Source of the DNA: an uncultured Bacteroidales bacterium
GTDB lineage: Bacteria > Bacteroidota > Bacteroidia > Bacteroidales > Paludibacteraceae
Direction: 5' to 3'
DNA length: 32,704 nt
NCBI GenBank assembly: GCA_946059305.1
Contig: CAMGMU010000019.1
Span: 1-32,704 of the forward strand
Below the pieces are notes generated by a model. That model searched no databases. It saw only the letters and a list, made by a program, of their open reading frames with translations, and had not been told where the DNA came from. Shown here piece after piece: positions 1-6,432 of this stretch (positions are counted from its first letter, which is position 1; every line of letters starts with the position of its first letter). A program made the translations under genes and the position numbers.

Positions 1-53
1 ATAACCCCGAAGTAAAAGTGGTAACCTATATCTACAAAGAAGAAACAGAATAA
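1..53 (+). CDS. 3' end of a paralogue of the downstream lipoprotein gene (partial)
   Basis: The first bases read in frame as NPEVKVVTYIYKEETE followed by TAA. This closely matches the C-terminus of the complete protein encoded at 262-693 (NPEVKVATYTYKDEIED). I infer a tandem paralogue whose 5' part lies outside the window. The function is unknown; by analogy it would be a small lipoprotein. Only 16 codons are visible, so nothing can be said about its start or signal peptide. Confidence 0.6.
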   Translation, partial: NPEVKVVTYIYKEETE

Positions 54-138
54 CCTTTATTATTGACCGCTATCGCAGTCCGACCGCTGACGCTGAAAGA
101 CTGATATACAATTAAATAGTGAATAAGTCTGACAGCGG

Positions 139-196
139 AGCGGTCGTTCAGCGAAAGCGGTCAGACAGCGATAGCGGTCGTTCAGCGAAAGCGGTC
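139..196. repeat. 24-bp direct repeat, two copies, in lipoprotein spacer
   Basis: The unit AGCGGTCGTTCAGCGAAAGCGGTC occurs at 139-162 and again at 173-196, identical. It is followed by two small hairpins: TCCCGA-cagt-TCGGGA at 195-210 and GATGC-aa-GCATC at 209-220. The spacer between the partial gene and the lipoprotein gene is built largely from this material and has no plausible ORF. Its role is unknown; it may be a mobile or slippage-derived spacer repeat. Confidence 0.75.
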
Positions 197-261
197 CCGA
201 CAGTTCGGGATGCAAGCATCGGGCAACGAAGTGGTCAAATATAATCAACTAATAATCAATT

Positions 262-693
262 ATGAAGAAACTATGTTTCATTGCGGCTACCGTTGTAGCC
301 ATAGTGCTGGGAATGACCGGCTGTTTCAAGTCTGAGACCTGTGATGCGATTGTCTATTGCCGAGAGGGTTTTGCCGGCGCACTGACCCCCGAAACGGAGG
401 GTTTGAACAGTCAAGAGATGAGAAAGATTTTCAATGCTCACATGTTGGAGTTGGGCGAGTCGTTTGGGGATAACGATGTGATTATCCGCCGCCAAAACAA
501 CGAGAAGTATGTGAAGCAAGCAGTCATTCAAGCCGCCAAAGATGCCGATGCCGAGGTGAAAGAGAAGTACGGCGACCCCGTTCGCGTACAAGAGAGGTAC
601 TCCCACCTGAGTATCGCCATTTATTACCGATTTGGCGGCAACCCCGAAGTCAAAGTAGCAACCTACACCTACAAGGACGAAATAGAAGATTAA
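262..693 (+). CDS. Small predicted lipoprotein of unknown function
   Basis: This 143-residue protein begins with a lysine-containing start and a hydrophobic stretch ending in a lipobox-like GMTGC, so Cys21 would be the lipidated residue and the mature protein would sit in a membrane facing the periplasm or surface. The mature part is hydrophilic and has an ending (NPEVKVATYTYKDE) nearly repeated by the partial gene at the left edge, indicating tandem duplication. I recognise no enzymatic motif. No Bacteroidota-type promoter is evident directly upstream, so it may be read from the preceding gene. The ATG at 262 is the natural start because it places the signal peptide at the N-terminus. The long minus-strand ORF over it is a shadow. 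Confidence 0.7.
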   Translation: MKKLCFIAATVVAIVLGMTGCFKSETCDAIVYCREGFAGALTPETEGLNSQEMRKIFNAHMLELGESFGDNDVIIRRQNNEKYVKQAVIQAAKDADAEVKEKYGDPVRVQERYSHLSIAIYYRFGGNPEVKVATYTYKDEIED

Positions 694-755
694 TAACCGC
701 CAAACAACCAAATGCCGACGCTTTACGGACGATAAGCCGACAATTACGGTAAAAA

Positions 756-788
756 GACGGCAAAAGGACGGCAAAAGGACGGCAAAAG
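756..788. repeat. 11-bp unit in three perfect tandem copies
   Basis: GACGGCAAAAG is repeated three times without a break (756-766, 767-777, 778-788) in the spacer between the two lipoprotein genes. Related GACGG or ACGG words flank it. No gene or promoter is evident within it. It differs in sequence from the 139-196 repeat but lies in an equivalent spacer. Confidence 0.8.
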
Positions 789-854
789 GAGCCGAGACGA
801 AGCGGAGAATAACGCAAGTTCTTGCTATTATAAAACTAATTAAAAAACAAAACA

Positions 855-1172
855 ATGAAAAAGATTCAGTTAGCACTTATGTGCGCAGTAGTGGCAGTGC
901 TTTTTGCCTGCAAACCCGATGGTGTAAGTGTGAAGGACATGGACGCTACCAAGTTAGACAACACCACCGCCAAATGTTGGGCATATACCATCGTTTATTC
1001 CGATGGAAAGACCACAGAAGGCTATTGGTGGGGTACAGAGCAGGAAACCGTGCTCATGTTGCAAACAGTCATCAAGAACGCGGAACACACCGCTGCCAAC
1101 GAGCCCAAGGACATCACCTACCAGGCAGACGGCACCAAAGACGAACAATCCTGCATGGATAAGAATATGTAA
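855..1172 (+). CDS. Small predicted lipoprotein of unknown function
   Basis: The product has 105 residues. It starts MKKIQLALMCAVVAVLFAC, a short signal peptide with a lipobox LFAC and Cys19 as the predicted lipidation site. The mature domain is about 86 residues, with a YTIVYSDGKTTEGYWWG segment that could be beta-rich and one further cysteine near the C-terminus. It has no clear similarity to the neighbouring lipoprotein beyond the signal region. It lies in the same orientation about 160 bp downstream, so the two may be co-transcribed. Function is unknown. The overlapping ORFs in other frames and on the minus strand look like shadows. Confidence 0.7.
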   Translation: MKKIQLALMCAVVAVLFACKPDGVSVKDMDATKLDNTTAKCWAYTIVYSDGKTTEGYWWGTEQETVLMLQTVIKNAEHTAANEPKDITYQADGTKDEQSCMDKNM

Positions 1173-1239
1173 GACCGCAGCAAGACCGCGATCGCTGTCC
1201 TCATCCTCCTCAACGGCGTTACCTACGACATGATGGGCA

Positions 1240-1351
1240 ATAGACGCGCAAGTCTTTAGAGATTTGAGGAGTCTGTAGGATACAAAAATAGGCATGGCGG
1301 CTCTCACGAGTGACCATGCCTATAAAATTTTTGAATGTAATTACTTTTTCT
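1240..1351 (-). ncRNA. Candidate small RNA, copy 1
   Basis: A good Bacteroidota promoter on the minus strand points into this interval. Read leftward, the transcript would contain the hairpin AGGCATGG...CCATGCCT (8-bp outer stem, inner CTC/GAG helix) followed by TATTTTTG, which could act as an intrinsic terminator. A 60-codon minus-strand ORF crosses it. However, four of the five codon differences between the two cassette copies that I compared change the amino acid, which argues against a conserved peptide. Transcript ends are guesses. It may instead be part of a mobile repeat. Confidence 0.4.
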
Positions 1352-1357
1352 AGGCTG

Positions 1358-1389
1358 CAAAGGTACAAAGAATTTTTTACATAGCCAAA
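1358..1389 (-). promoter_or_regulatory. Bacteroidota-type promoter driving the copy 1 cassette
   Basis: On the minus strand the -33 element TTTG (1386-1389) and the -7 element TACCTTTG (1358-1365) are 20 bp apart. This is the same arrangement as the tyrS promoter in this window. Confidence 0.7.
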
Positions 1390-1474
1390 TATTTTGAACA
1401 AAATTTTAAAAATTATCTATGTAGACGGTAAATCCATGGCGGAAATAAGGGTACGATGATTTTTTGGGGGGCAA

Positions 1475-1670
1475 TAGACGCGCAAGTCTTTAGAGAATCG
1501 ATGAGTCTGTAGGATACAAAAATAGGCATGGCGTCTCTCCCGAGTGGCCATGCCTTTAAAATCTAAAAGTTCATATGAGAAACACTTGCAACTTAAAAAA
1601 GTTGCAAGGAGCATTGTAATTATTAGAAAATAATTACAACTTTTTCATCACCAATTTGTCCTTTATTAGG
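1475..1670 (-). ncRNA. Candidate structured small RNA, copy 2
   Basis: Transcribed leftward from the promoter at 1677-1708, this RNA would fold into four successive hairpins. They are GTCCT/AGGAC (1658-1672), a perfect 11-bp stem TTGTAATTATT with a 4-nt loop (1614-1639), a perfect 10-bp stem CTTGCAACTT with a 4-nt loop (1585-1608), and the conserved AGGCATGGC...GCCATGCCT stem followed by TATTTTTG. No minus-strand gene follows, so it is not an obvious mRNA leader. I cannot match it to a named RNA family. Its ends are inferred, not observed. Confidence 0.45.
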
Positions 1671-1676
1671 ACGATG

Positions 1677-1708
1677 CAAAGGTACAAAGAATTTTAGACA
1701 TAGCCAAA
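1677..1708 (-). promoter_or_regulatory. Bacteroidota-type promoter driving the copy 2 cassette
   Basis: On the minus strand TTTG (1705-1708) and TACCTTTG (1677-1684) are separated by 20 bp. The element spacing and surrounding sequence are preserved from copy 1. Confidence 0.7.
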
Positions 1709-1805
1709 TCTAAAAGAACAAAATTAAAAAAAACTCAACGACCTTTGGTCTATGATGTCGAGTAAACGGTAATTTCATAGCGGAAGGCCGTTTTTTTTGT
1801 TGTCT

Positions 1806-1836
1806 TTTGGTGGGCAGGGGAAAAGTGGTAATTTTG
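1806..1836 (+). promoter_or_regulatory. Promoter of the tail/lysis gene run
   Basis: TTTG at 1806-1809 and TAATTTTG at 1829-1836 are separated by 19 bp, a close match to the Bacteroidota consensus. Transcription would begin near 1843, only about 17 nt before the ATG at 1860. This supports the downstream start over the track start at 1797, which lies upstream of the promoter. Confidence 0.7.
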
Positions 1837-1859
1837 CAGCCGACAAAACGTGCAGGATT

Positions 1860-2948
1860 ATGGCAATAAGAATTGATACCCAACTATCGGGCAAAACGTT
1901 TTATTCAAACGCGCTCAATGAGATACGTATTTCCACGACTGCATCATCGGTGCAGGTGCAGCTGAAGGTGAACGAGGAGACGGTCTTTTCGTCGATGTAT
2001 TATGCTGATGGGGTGGTGCAGGTGCGCAACCTGTCGTCTTTCTTCGAGTCGCTGATGGAGGAGCGCGAAGTGTCGCTCCTTGGCTTTACGGTCAAAGCGA
2101 TAGCAGCAGCTGAAGCAGCAGCGGCAGCAGCTGATGAGACTGCCGTGTCGAGCGCGTTCTTCGTGCTGTACTGCCGCGATGCGATCATCGACATACCCGC
2201 GGAGACGTTTCTGCAGGATTATTTTCTCACTACCCACGTCAGTCGGTTCACTACCGCCCAAAGCTGTGAGCATCTGAGTCTCTACCGTCCGGACTCCGCA
2301 GGCAGCGCCCCAATAACGCTACGGGTAAAGATGTGGCTCAGTCTGCCGGACAATAGAGTGGTGAGCCATACGTACCAGACGCAACTCAGCGCAGGGGTGG
2401 GGGTGGTAGGTATCAGCCTGCCGGTGCCGGATGTGCTCCTGCACGCTCGTGCGGCTTATGCCGACTGCCGTTTGCTATCCTTCGAGCTGACGGTGGACAA
2501 ACGGAGGTGTATGTTCTACGTGCAGCCTTGCCCCTCAGCGGAGCTGTTTATGTTTAGGAACAACTTCGGCTGCTGGGAGTCGGTTTCTTTTCCGGCGGAG
2601 AGCCGTTGTGTATTGGAAACGTCGTATTCAGAGTCGCAGGTGGATGGATTGTTGTCGGCATACGATGTACGTCACACGCGCAGGTATGAGTTGGAGTCGT
2701 GCTCATTGGTGCCGAACGCGATGCGCTGGTTGGAGCAGTTTGTTCGTTCCTCTCAGGTGCTGCATGGTCAGGGCGATGCTGCGCAACGCGTGCTGATAAA
2801 GGAGTATAGGTATGAACGGTCGAATGCGGCGGGCGCACCCCACCAGCTGTCATTCAGTTGGCAGTATGCGGATGGCAGGAGGGCGCATGATGTGCTTACC
2901 CTTGATAGCTCCATCTTTACTGAACCCTTTAATGAAACGTATGCCTGA
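1860..2948 (+). CDS. Predicted phage tail-associated protein
   Basis: From the ATG at 1860 (MAIRIDTQLSGKTFYSN) the protein has 362 residues. The track start at 1797 is rejected because a promoter overlaps it. No catalytic motif is visible. The sequence is rich in short beta-like segments, with an unusual alanine-rich run near residue 85 (AIAAAEAAAAAAD). It opens a same-strand run leading to a gp10-like protein, a fibre-like protein and a lysis cassette, so a structural tail or baseplate role is the best inference. It overlaps the next gene by one base (TGATG), suggesting translational coupling. It has no signal peptide. The exact function is not recognised. Confidence 0.6.
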   Translation: MAIRIDTQLSGKTFYSNALNEIRISTTASSVQVQLKVNEETVFSSMYYADGVVQVRNLSSFFESLMEEREVSLLGFTVKAIAAAEAAAAAADETAVSSAFFVLYCRDAIIDIPAETFLQDYFLTTHVSRFTTAQSCEHLSLYRPDSAGSAPITLRVKMWLSLPDNRVVSHTYQTQLSAGVGVVGISLPVPDVLLHARAAYADCRLLSFELTVDKRRCMFYVQPCPSAELFMFRNNFGCWESVSFPAESRCVLETSYSESQVDGLLSAYDVRHTRRYELESCSLVPNAMRWLEQFVRSSQVLHGQGDAAQRVLIKEYRYERSNAAGAPHQLSFSWQYADGRRAHDVLTLDSSIFTEPFNETYA

Positions 2949-3364
2949 TGGAGGAGATGGAGCAAAACGCCCTTGCTGAGCGCGAACGCTACGTGAGGGC
3001 ATGGAACGACACGATGATCCGCATCTGGCAGGAACGCATCACGCTGCTGGAGGTGATAGATACGCACCGGCTCTTGGAGTCGCCTGCCGCATTGCCTATC
3101 CGCGCAGATGGCCGCTTCTATGAGATGACTATCTCTGAAACGTTTTTGGAGTATGGCTTATGGCAGGACTATGGAACGGGTAAAGAAACGCCCCGCGGGA
3201 ACAGCGGCGACCTCGGCAGGCGCAAGATGCGCCAGCGTCGCCCGTGGTTTTCCAAGAAATACTATTCGTCGGTACTTAACCTCAGGGATTTTCTGAGCGA
3301 GAGCATAGGGCGGGAGTTTTGCGGGATCATGGCCGACACCTTTGAGCGAATCAATAAATTATGA
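2948..3364 (+). CDS. Phage tail-completion-like protein (HK97 gp10-like, tentative)
   Basis: This is a 138-residue, strongly charged protein. The central part contains LEYGLWQDYGTGKETPRGNSGDLG followed by WFSKKYYSSVLNLRDF. I associate this pattern with a small protein found near tail genes in Bacteroides-type prophages, resembling gp10-like head-tail or tail completion proteins. That assignment is from memory, not a search. It starts at the ATG overlapping the previous stop (TGATG) and ends five bases before the next start, so translation of the three genes is probably coupled. There is no signal peptide or membrane segment. Confidence 0.55.
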   Translation: MEEMEQNALAERERYVRAWNDTMIRIWQERITLLEVIDTHRLLESPAALPIRADGRFYEMTISETFLEYGLWQDYGTGKETPRGNSGDLGRRKMRQRRPWFSKKYYSSVLNLRDFLSESIGREFCGIMADTFERINKL

Positions 3365-3368
3365 TACT

Positions 3369-3992
3369 ATGACGAAAAACGAAATCCAAACCCTGATTAC
3401 CGCCTTGGGTAATCAAACGCAACCCAAGTCCATTACGCCTACGATGATGGCTGATATCCTACGGAATATCGTAAATGTAATCCCCAGCGATTCGCCAACA
3501 GGCGCATCCAGTTCTGCGGAGTACGTGTATCAACGTGGCCAGAATATTGAGTTCTTTTTTGGGCATACAGTAAAGAGCAGCTCAACTACTGCTGTTGCAT
3601 GCCCCATCGTGCTCGACGATGATACGTTGCAATGTATCACTGGTCAGATTGTTGACATCAGCACGAATGACGATTCTTCACCTATGGTTAAGGCCATTCA
3701 ACCTTGCCTTGTAGAAATCACCGGTTATCTGACTGTCCAAGCAGCAGGAGACTGCTCGTCAAACCGGATCTTTCAAATGTATAAAACAGATGAAAATGGT
3801 GAACGAGCTGATGTGCAAGTAAACGCAGTTCACTTCACAGACACAACGCAAGTCTTCTCCGTGCCCATCAATTATATGGCATTCCTGTTCGCCGGAGAAA
3901 CGTTGCACTTGACCACGTACACCTCGTCAGGTACAACAACTATCTCCGCCAATTCATGGCTGAATATCAAAGCTGTTCTTGTAAAAATGTAA
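3369..3992 (+). CDS. Fibre-like phage structural protein (tentative)
   Basis: From ATG 3369 (MTKNEIQTLITALGNQ) the product has 207 residues; the track start at 3342 would overlap the previous gene. The N-terminal 45 residues look helical, with the segment TPTMMADILRNIVNVI, a style I associate with the attachment region of Bacteroidota phage fibre proteins. The rest is rich in Ser, Thr and Val and likely beta-structured, ending in WLNIKAVLVKM. A head or tail fibre or appendage role is inferred from composition and from its position between a tail-type gene and the holin. No enzymatic motif is seen. Confidence 0.5.
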   Translation: MTKNEIQTLITALGNQTQPKSITPTMMADILRNIVNVIPSDSPTGASSSAEYVYQRGQNIEFFFGHTVKSSSTTAVACPIVLDDDTLQCITGQIVDISTNDDSSPMVKAIQPCLVEITGYLTVQAAGDCSSNRIFQMYKTDENGERADVQVNAVHFTDTTQVFSVPINYMAFLFAGETLHLTTYTSSGTTTISANSWLNIKAVLVKM

Positions 3993-4016
3993 CCACAACC
4001 CCCTAAACCTATAACG

Positions 4017-4298
4017 ATGAAAGAACAAAAACATTCTCTGTCTCCGCAAGGCTGGGCAGGTATCCTCCTTGCGACGATCATCTCCATCTCCTACCTCATT
4101 GGGTTGATAACGCCCCCTCCCGGTGAACTGAAACCAACGCAACTCGAAGGGATGGAATGGATGGTCAAACTGGTGCTCATCTTCTTTGCGTGGGACGCAG
4201 TGAAGAGCGGCCTTAACGCCATCTTTGAGCATGGTAAAACCAAACTGACTATCAGCCAACAGTCTAAACAAACTAAACCCGGAGGTTCCCCCGACTAA
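4017..4298 (+). CDS. Putative phage holin
   Basis: This 93-residue protein has two hydrophobic segments: about residues 12-33 (GWAGILLATIISISYLIGLI) and about 46-66 (WMVKLVLIFFAWDAVKSGL). The C-terminal tail is hydrophilic, with lysines and glutamines. Size, topology and position directly upstream of an amidase gene fit a holin, which would permeabilise the inner membrane so that the endolysin can reach peptidoglycan. Holins are diverse and I cannot assign a family. A GC-rich stretch that can form hairpins (4284-4330) separates it from the amidase gene. Confidence 0.65.
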   Translation: MKEQKHSLSPQGWAGILLATIISISYLIGLITPPPGELKPTQLEGMEWMVKLVLIFFAWDAVKSGLNAIFEHGKTKLTISQQSKQTKPGGSPD

Positions 4299-4344
4299 CG
4301 GGGAAACCGGCTTCCGCCGGAAGGGGCTACTAAACCAAATTACT

Positions 4345-4758
4345 ATGAGAAAAATTTCTGAAATTATCGTGCATTGCACAGCTACCTTCTCAGACCAGAA
4401 GGTGACAATCGACATCCTTCGCAAGTGGCACAAGAAGCATGGCTTCAAGGATGTAGGCTATCACTATCTCATTGATCTCGATGGCAACATTCTCACCGGG
4501 CGACCGGTGGAACAAGTGGGCGCGCATTGTAAGGATCACAACGCGCACTCTATTGGTGTTGCTTATGCCGGAGGCCTGGGCGCTGACGCCCGTCCTGCCG
4601 ACACGCTCAACGAGAAGCAGCGGGCATCGCTCATTCAACTGTTGTCAGAGTTGAGAGAGCAATACCCTGATGCCACAATCCATGGGCACAATGAGTTTGC
4701 CAACAAGGCGTGTCCTTGTTTTGATGTACAACAATTTATAAAGGAGGTGGGCCTATGA
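4345..4758 (+). CDS. N-acetylmuramoyl-L-alanine amidase (endolysin, Amidase_2 type)
   Basis: The 137-residue protein is a minimal T7-lysozyme-like amidase that would cleave the lactyl-amide bond between muramic acid and the stem peptide. Zinc ligands can be placed at His10 (IIVHCTAT), His115 (IHGHNEF) and Cys123 (KACPCFD), with Lys121 two residues before the cysteine as in T7 lysozyme. There is no signal peptide, so export would depend on the preceding holin. Its stop overlaps the start of the next gene (ATGA). The domain is full length and appears intact. Phage origin is supported by the holin and spanin-like neighbours. Confidence 0.88.
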   Translation: MRKISEIIVHCTATFSDQKVTIDILRKWHKKHGFKDVGYHYLIDLDGNILTGRPVEQVGAHCKDHNAHSIGVAYAGGLGADARPADTLNEKQRASLIQLLSELREQYPDATIHGHNEFANKACPCFDVQQFIKEVGL

Positions 4759-5522
4759 AGTCTCACGTCCTTTACAAGTTGCACTCGGTGACCCGCCGAG
4801 TGATACATCTCGCTCTTGGTGTGCTATCTTGGCTGAAGCGAACGGCTGTCCAGGCAGTCGCTTCAATTATGAATACTATATGCATGGTGTTCTTAGTATC
4901 GCTCGTTACTGGTTGCCATATGAATCGCCACGTGGTTACCCATGTGGACGATACAGGTGTCAGCCAGACCGGACATCGAGAACAGGCTGTATCGAGCCGA
5001 CTCGATAGCGTGTTCTCTCAGCTTTCTGCTTCAGCCGATAGCATAACCTTGATTTTGTATGGTAATGCTATTCCCTCCACAGTGCTGAGCAGTTTTGCCT
5101 CCGCTACAGGTTGTGGTGTGACCTCCACCTCCACGTGTAGTGCGACGAGCGCATTACATGTTCCGGCTCCGGACACACTACAATCTTCCGCTCCGGCTTC
5201 GCTGCCCGGCACGGCTCCGGGAACCTTCGCGGGAGTGATGGGCGACCATCCTCCTGCGAAGGCTCGTATTACCATACATTCCCCGCGAATAAACAAGGAA
5301 ATTCGGAGTGGTTCCAGCTCCTGCGTGGCTACCAATGTGGCCGATAGCACAAGGAGCAATACGGAGGCCCACACATCCACCGATGACTCCAAAGAGGTCA
5401 TTGGAGGCGCTGAACCTCCCAAGCTGACTTGGGTGTTCATTGTGTTGGGGCTCGGTATTACACTCCTCTTAATCGGTACTATTTTCGGCTACATATGGCT
5501 GCACAAAAAGGGGCTATTGTAG
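4755..5522 (+). CDS. Candidate single-gene spanin (lipoprotein with C-terminal membrane anchor)
   Basis: The 255-residue product combines two features rarely found together: a lipobox LVTGC with Cys54, and a C-terminal transmembrane helix at about residues 226-248 ending in a short basic tail (HKKGLL). Unimolecular spanins such as T1 gp11 have this layout, linking outer membrane to inner membrane for the last step of lysis. The central region is Ser/Thr/Ala/Pro-rich and low in complexity. An internal ATG at 4869 (MNTICMVFLVSLVTGC) would give a shorter, more typical lipoprotein signal. The ATG at 4755 overlaps the amidase stop. Position after holin and endolysin supports the call; the sequence itself resembles no spanin I can name. 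Confidence 0.6.
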   Translation: MKSHVLYKLHSVTRRVIHLALGVLSWLKRTAVQAVASIMNTICMVFLVSLVTGCHMNRHVVTHVDDTGVSQTGHREQAVSSRLDSVFSQLSASADSITLILYGNAIPSTVLSSFASATGCGVTSTSTCSATSALHVPAPDTLQSSAPASLPGTAPGTFAGVMGDHPPAKARITIHSPRINKEIRSGSSSCVATNVADSTRSNTEAHTSTDDSKEVIGGAEPPKLTWVFIVLGLGITLLLIGTIFGYIWLHKKGLL

Positions 5523-5568
5523 AGAAACATTCCTTTTTCGCTTGTTGGCAAACACCGTCCATTTATAA

Positions 5569-5624
5569 AGGCTTTACTATTAGAAACACTATTGCATGGT
5601 GTTTCAAGTAGTAAGGCCTTTTTT
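5569..5624 (+). terminator. Strong intrinsic terminator after the lysis cassette
   Basis: Two 22-nt arms (AGGCTTTACTATTAGAAACACT, 5569-5590, and its near-complement at 5598-5619) pair with a few wobble positions around a 7-nt loop and are followed by TTTTTT. It ends the transcript that starts at the 1806 promoter, which explains why the tape measure gene has its own promoter-like site. Confidence 0.85.
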
Positions 5625-5712
5625 CTGTTCGCTCTTCCGCATGCGTATAGGCCGACGAGCGGTTTATACACGTGCGTAAGGCTCATTACCGCGCATCCGC
5701 GGATTTTCCGTG

Positions 5713-5975
5713 GGCGAGAGTGGGGACTCTTGCGGTCGCGGTGATGGTGTGGAGACTCCGAAGGCTTTGGGCGAGAGTGGGGGACTCTTGCGGTCGCGGT
5801 GATGGTGTGGAGACTCCGAAGGCTTTGGGCGAGAGTGGGGGACTCTTGCGGTCGCGGTGATGGTGTGGAGACCATAGGCTTTGGGTGAGAGTGGGGGACT
5901 CTTGCGGTCGCGGTGATGGTTGGGAGACTCCGAAGGCTTTGGGAGAAGGTGGAGACTCTTGGCTTTGGTCTTCGC
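5713..5975. repeat. 58-bp minisatellite, about four and a half copies
   Basis: The unit GGACTCTTGCGGTCGCGG...GAGAGTGGG starts at 5724, 5782 and 5840 (58-bp period) and at 5896 (56 bp, after a 2-bp loss), then decays. The gene-free interval 5625-6407 around it holds further GAGACT/GGGACT words up to about 6100. Because 58 is not a multiple of three, all three minus-strand frames stay open and produce proline/serine-rich shadow ORFs. I see no codon-level conservation and do not call a gene. A weak minus-strand -7 match (CAAAATTA, 6160-6167) lacks a good -33. Confidence 0.85.
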
Positions 5976-6222
5976 GTAGTCCAGCACGCGCATTATGTGC
6001 GTGTGGGACATATTGCGCGCGCGTAAGCATTAGAGACTCGCAATGCGCTTGCGTACGTAGAGGGACTTTAGAGGTCAGCGAAAAGGTGAGAGACTTTTGG
6101 GGCATTTTTTTAGGTTGGACTTTTTCAATGTGACCGAGGTGGTCGCTTGACATATAATGCAAAATTATTAGTGCGTATGTGAGTGGCTAAAGCAGGGCGG
6201 ACGGTGGGGCTTGTGACACTAA

Positions 6223-6243
6223 GGAGGGGAAAATTTCCCCTCC
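6223..6243. other. 21-bp perfect palindrome upstream of the tape measure gene
   Basis: GGAGGGGAAA-a-TTTCCCCTCC has 10-bp arms around one base and is followed by CCTCTTTTGTTTTTCC. It may be a weak terminator or a protein-binding site in the gap before the tape measure promoter. There is no further support. Confidence 0.5.
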
Positions 6244-6407
6244 ACCTCTTTTGTTTTTCCAATGTATGCTGAATTTTTGTCCGACGAGGGCCGGAAATTT
6301 TCAAGGACAGTTTGGAAATTTTTCCGATTTTTGGACTTAATTAATTGATTTTACAGGGTTTTACGGGTGATTTGGGCTTTGTCTTTTCGTATGCGTGAGT
6401 TGTTGAC

Positions 6408-6415
6408 TAATTTTG
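6408..6415 (+). promoter_or_regulatory. -7 promoter element for the tape measure gene
   Basis: TAATTTTG matches the Bacteroidota -7 element. The -33 position shows only TTTC (6385-6388), so the match is partial. Its position makes the ATG at 6433 the likely start, with a leader of about 11 nt. Confidence 0.5.
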
Positions 6416-6432
6416 CGGAAAAATTTGATACT

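Larger units (their letters stand above)
1235..1447. repeat. Non-coding cassette, copy 1
   Basis: This stretch is repeated in diverged form at 1469-1788. Shared blocks, in order, are GGGCAATAGACGCGCAAGTCTTTAGAGA, a hairpin AGGCATGG...CCATGCCT, TGCAAAGGTACAAAGAATTTT followed by ACATAGCCAAAT, and ACGGTAA...GCGGAA. The minus strand carries a promoter (1358-1389) that would transcribe the hairpin leftward. The hairpin also lies downstream of the lipoprotein gene and could end its transcript on the plus strand. Confidence 0.8.
1469..1788. repeat. Non-coding cassette, copy 2, with an extra hairpin block
   Basis: This is the second copy of the 1235-1447 cassette. It keeps the 5' block, the AGGCATGGC...GCCATGCCT hairpin, the minus-strand promoter block and the ACGGTAA...GCGGAA end. 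It carries about 90 bp of additional sequence between hairpin and promoter, containing two perfect inverted repeats and one shorter one. The phage-type promoter at 1806 begins directly after it. Confidence 0.8.

Noticed and set aside
271-876. 201-residue minus-strand ORF over the first lipoprotein gene
   Set aside because: It is a shadow of 262-693, whose signal peptide, lipobox and paralogue support the plus strand.
1417-1614. Conserved small protein MATRERRHAYFCILQT... on the minus strand
   Set aside because: It is shared by both cassette copies, but differences between them mostly change amino acids, and its start lies within the hairpin. A structured RNA or repeat explains it better, though a peptide is not excluded.
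5686-6162. Long minus-strand ORFs rich in SPRPQESP/HHHRDRKSP
   Set aside because: They are products of the 58-bp minisatellite, which shifts frame at each copy and keeps all minus frames open. No start, promoter or family supports a gene.
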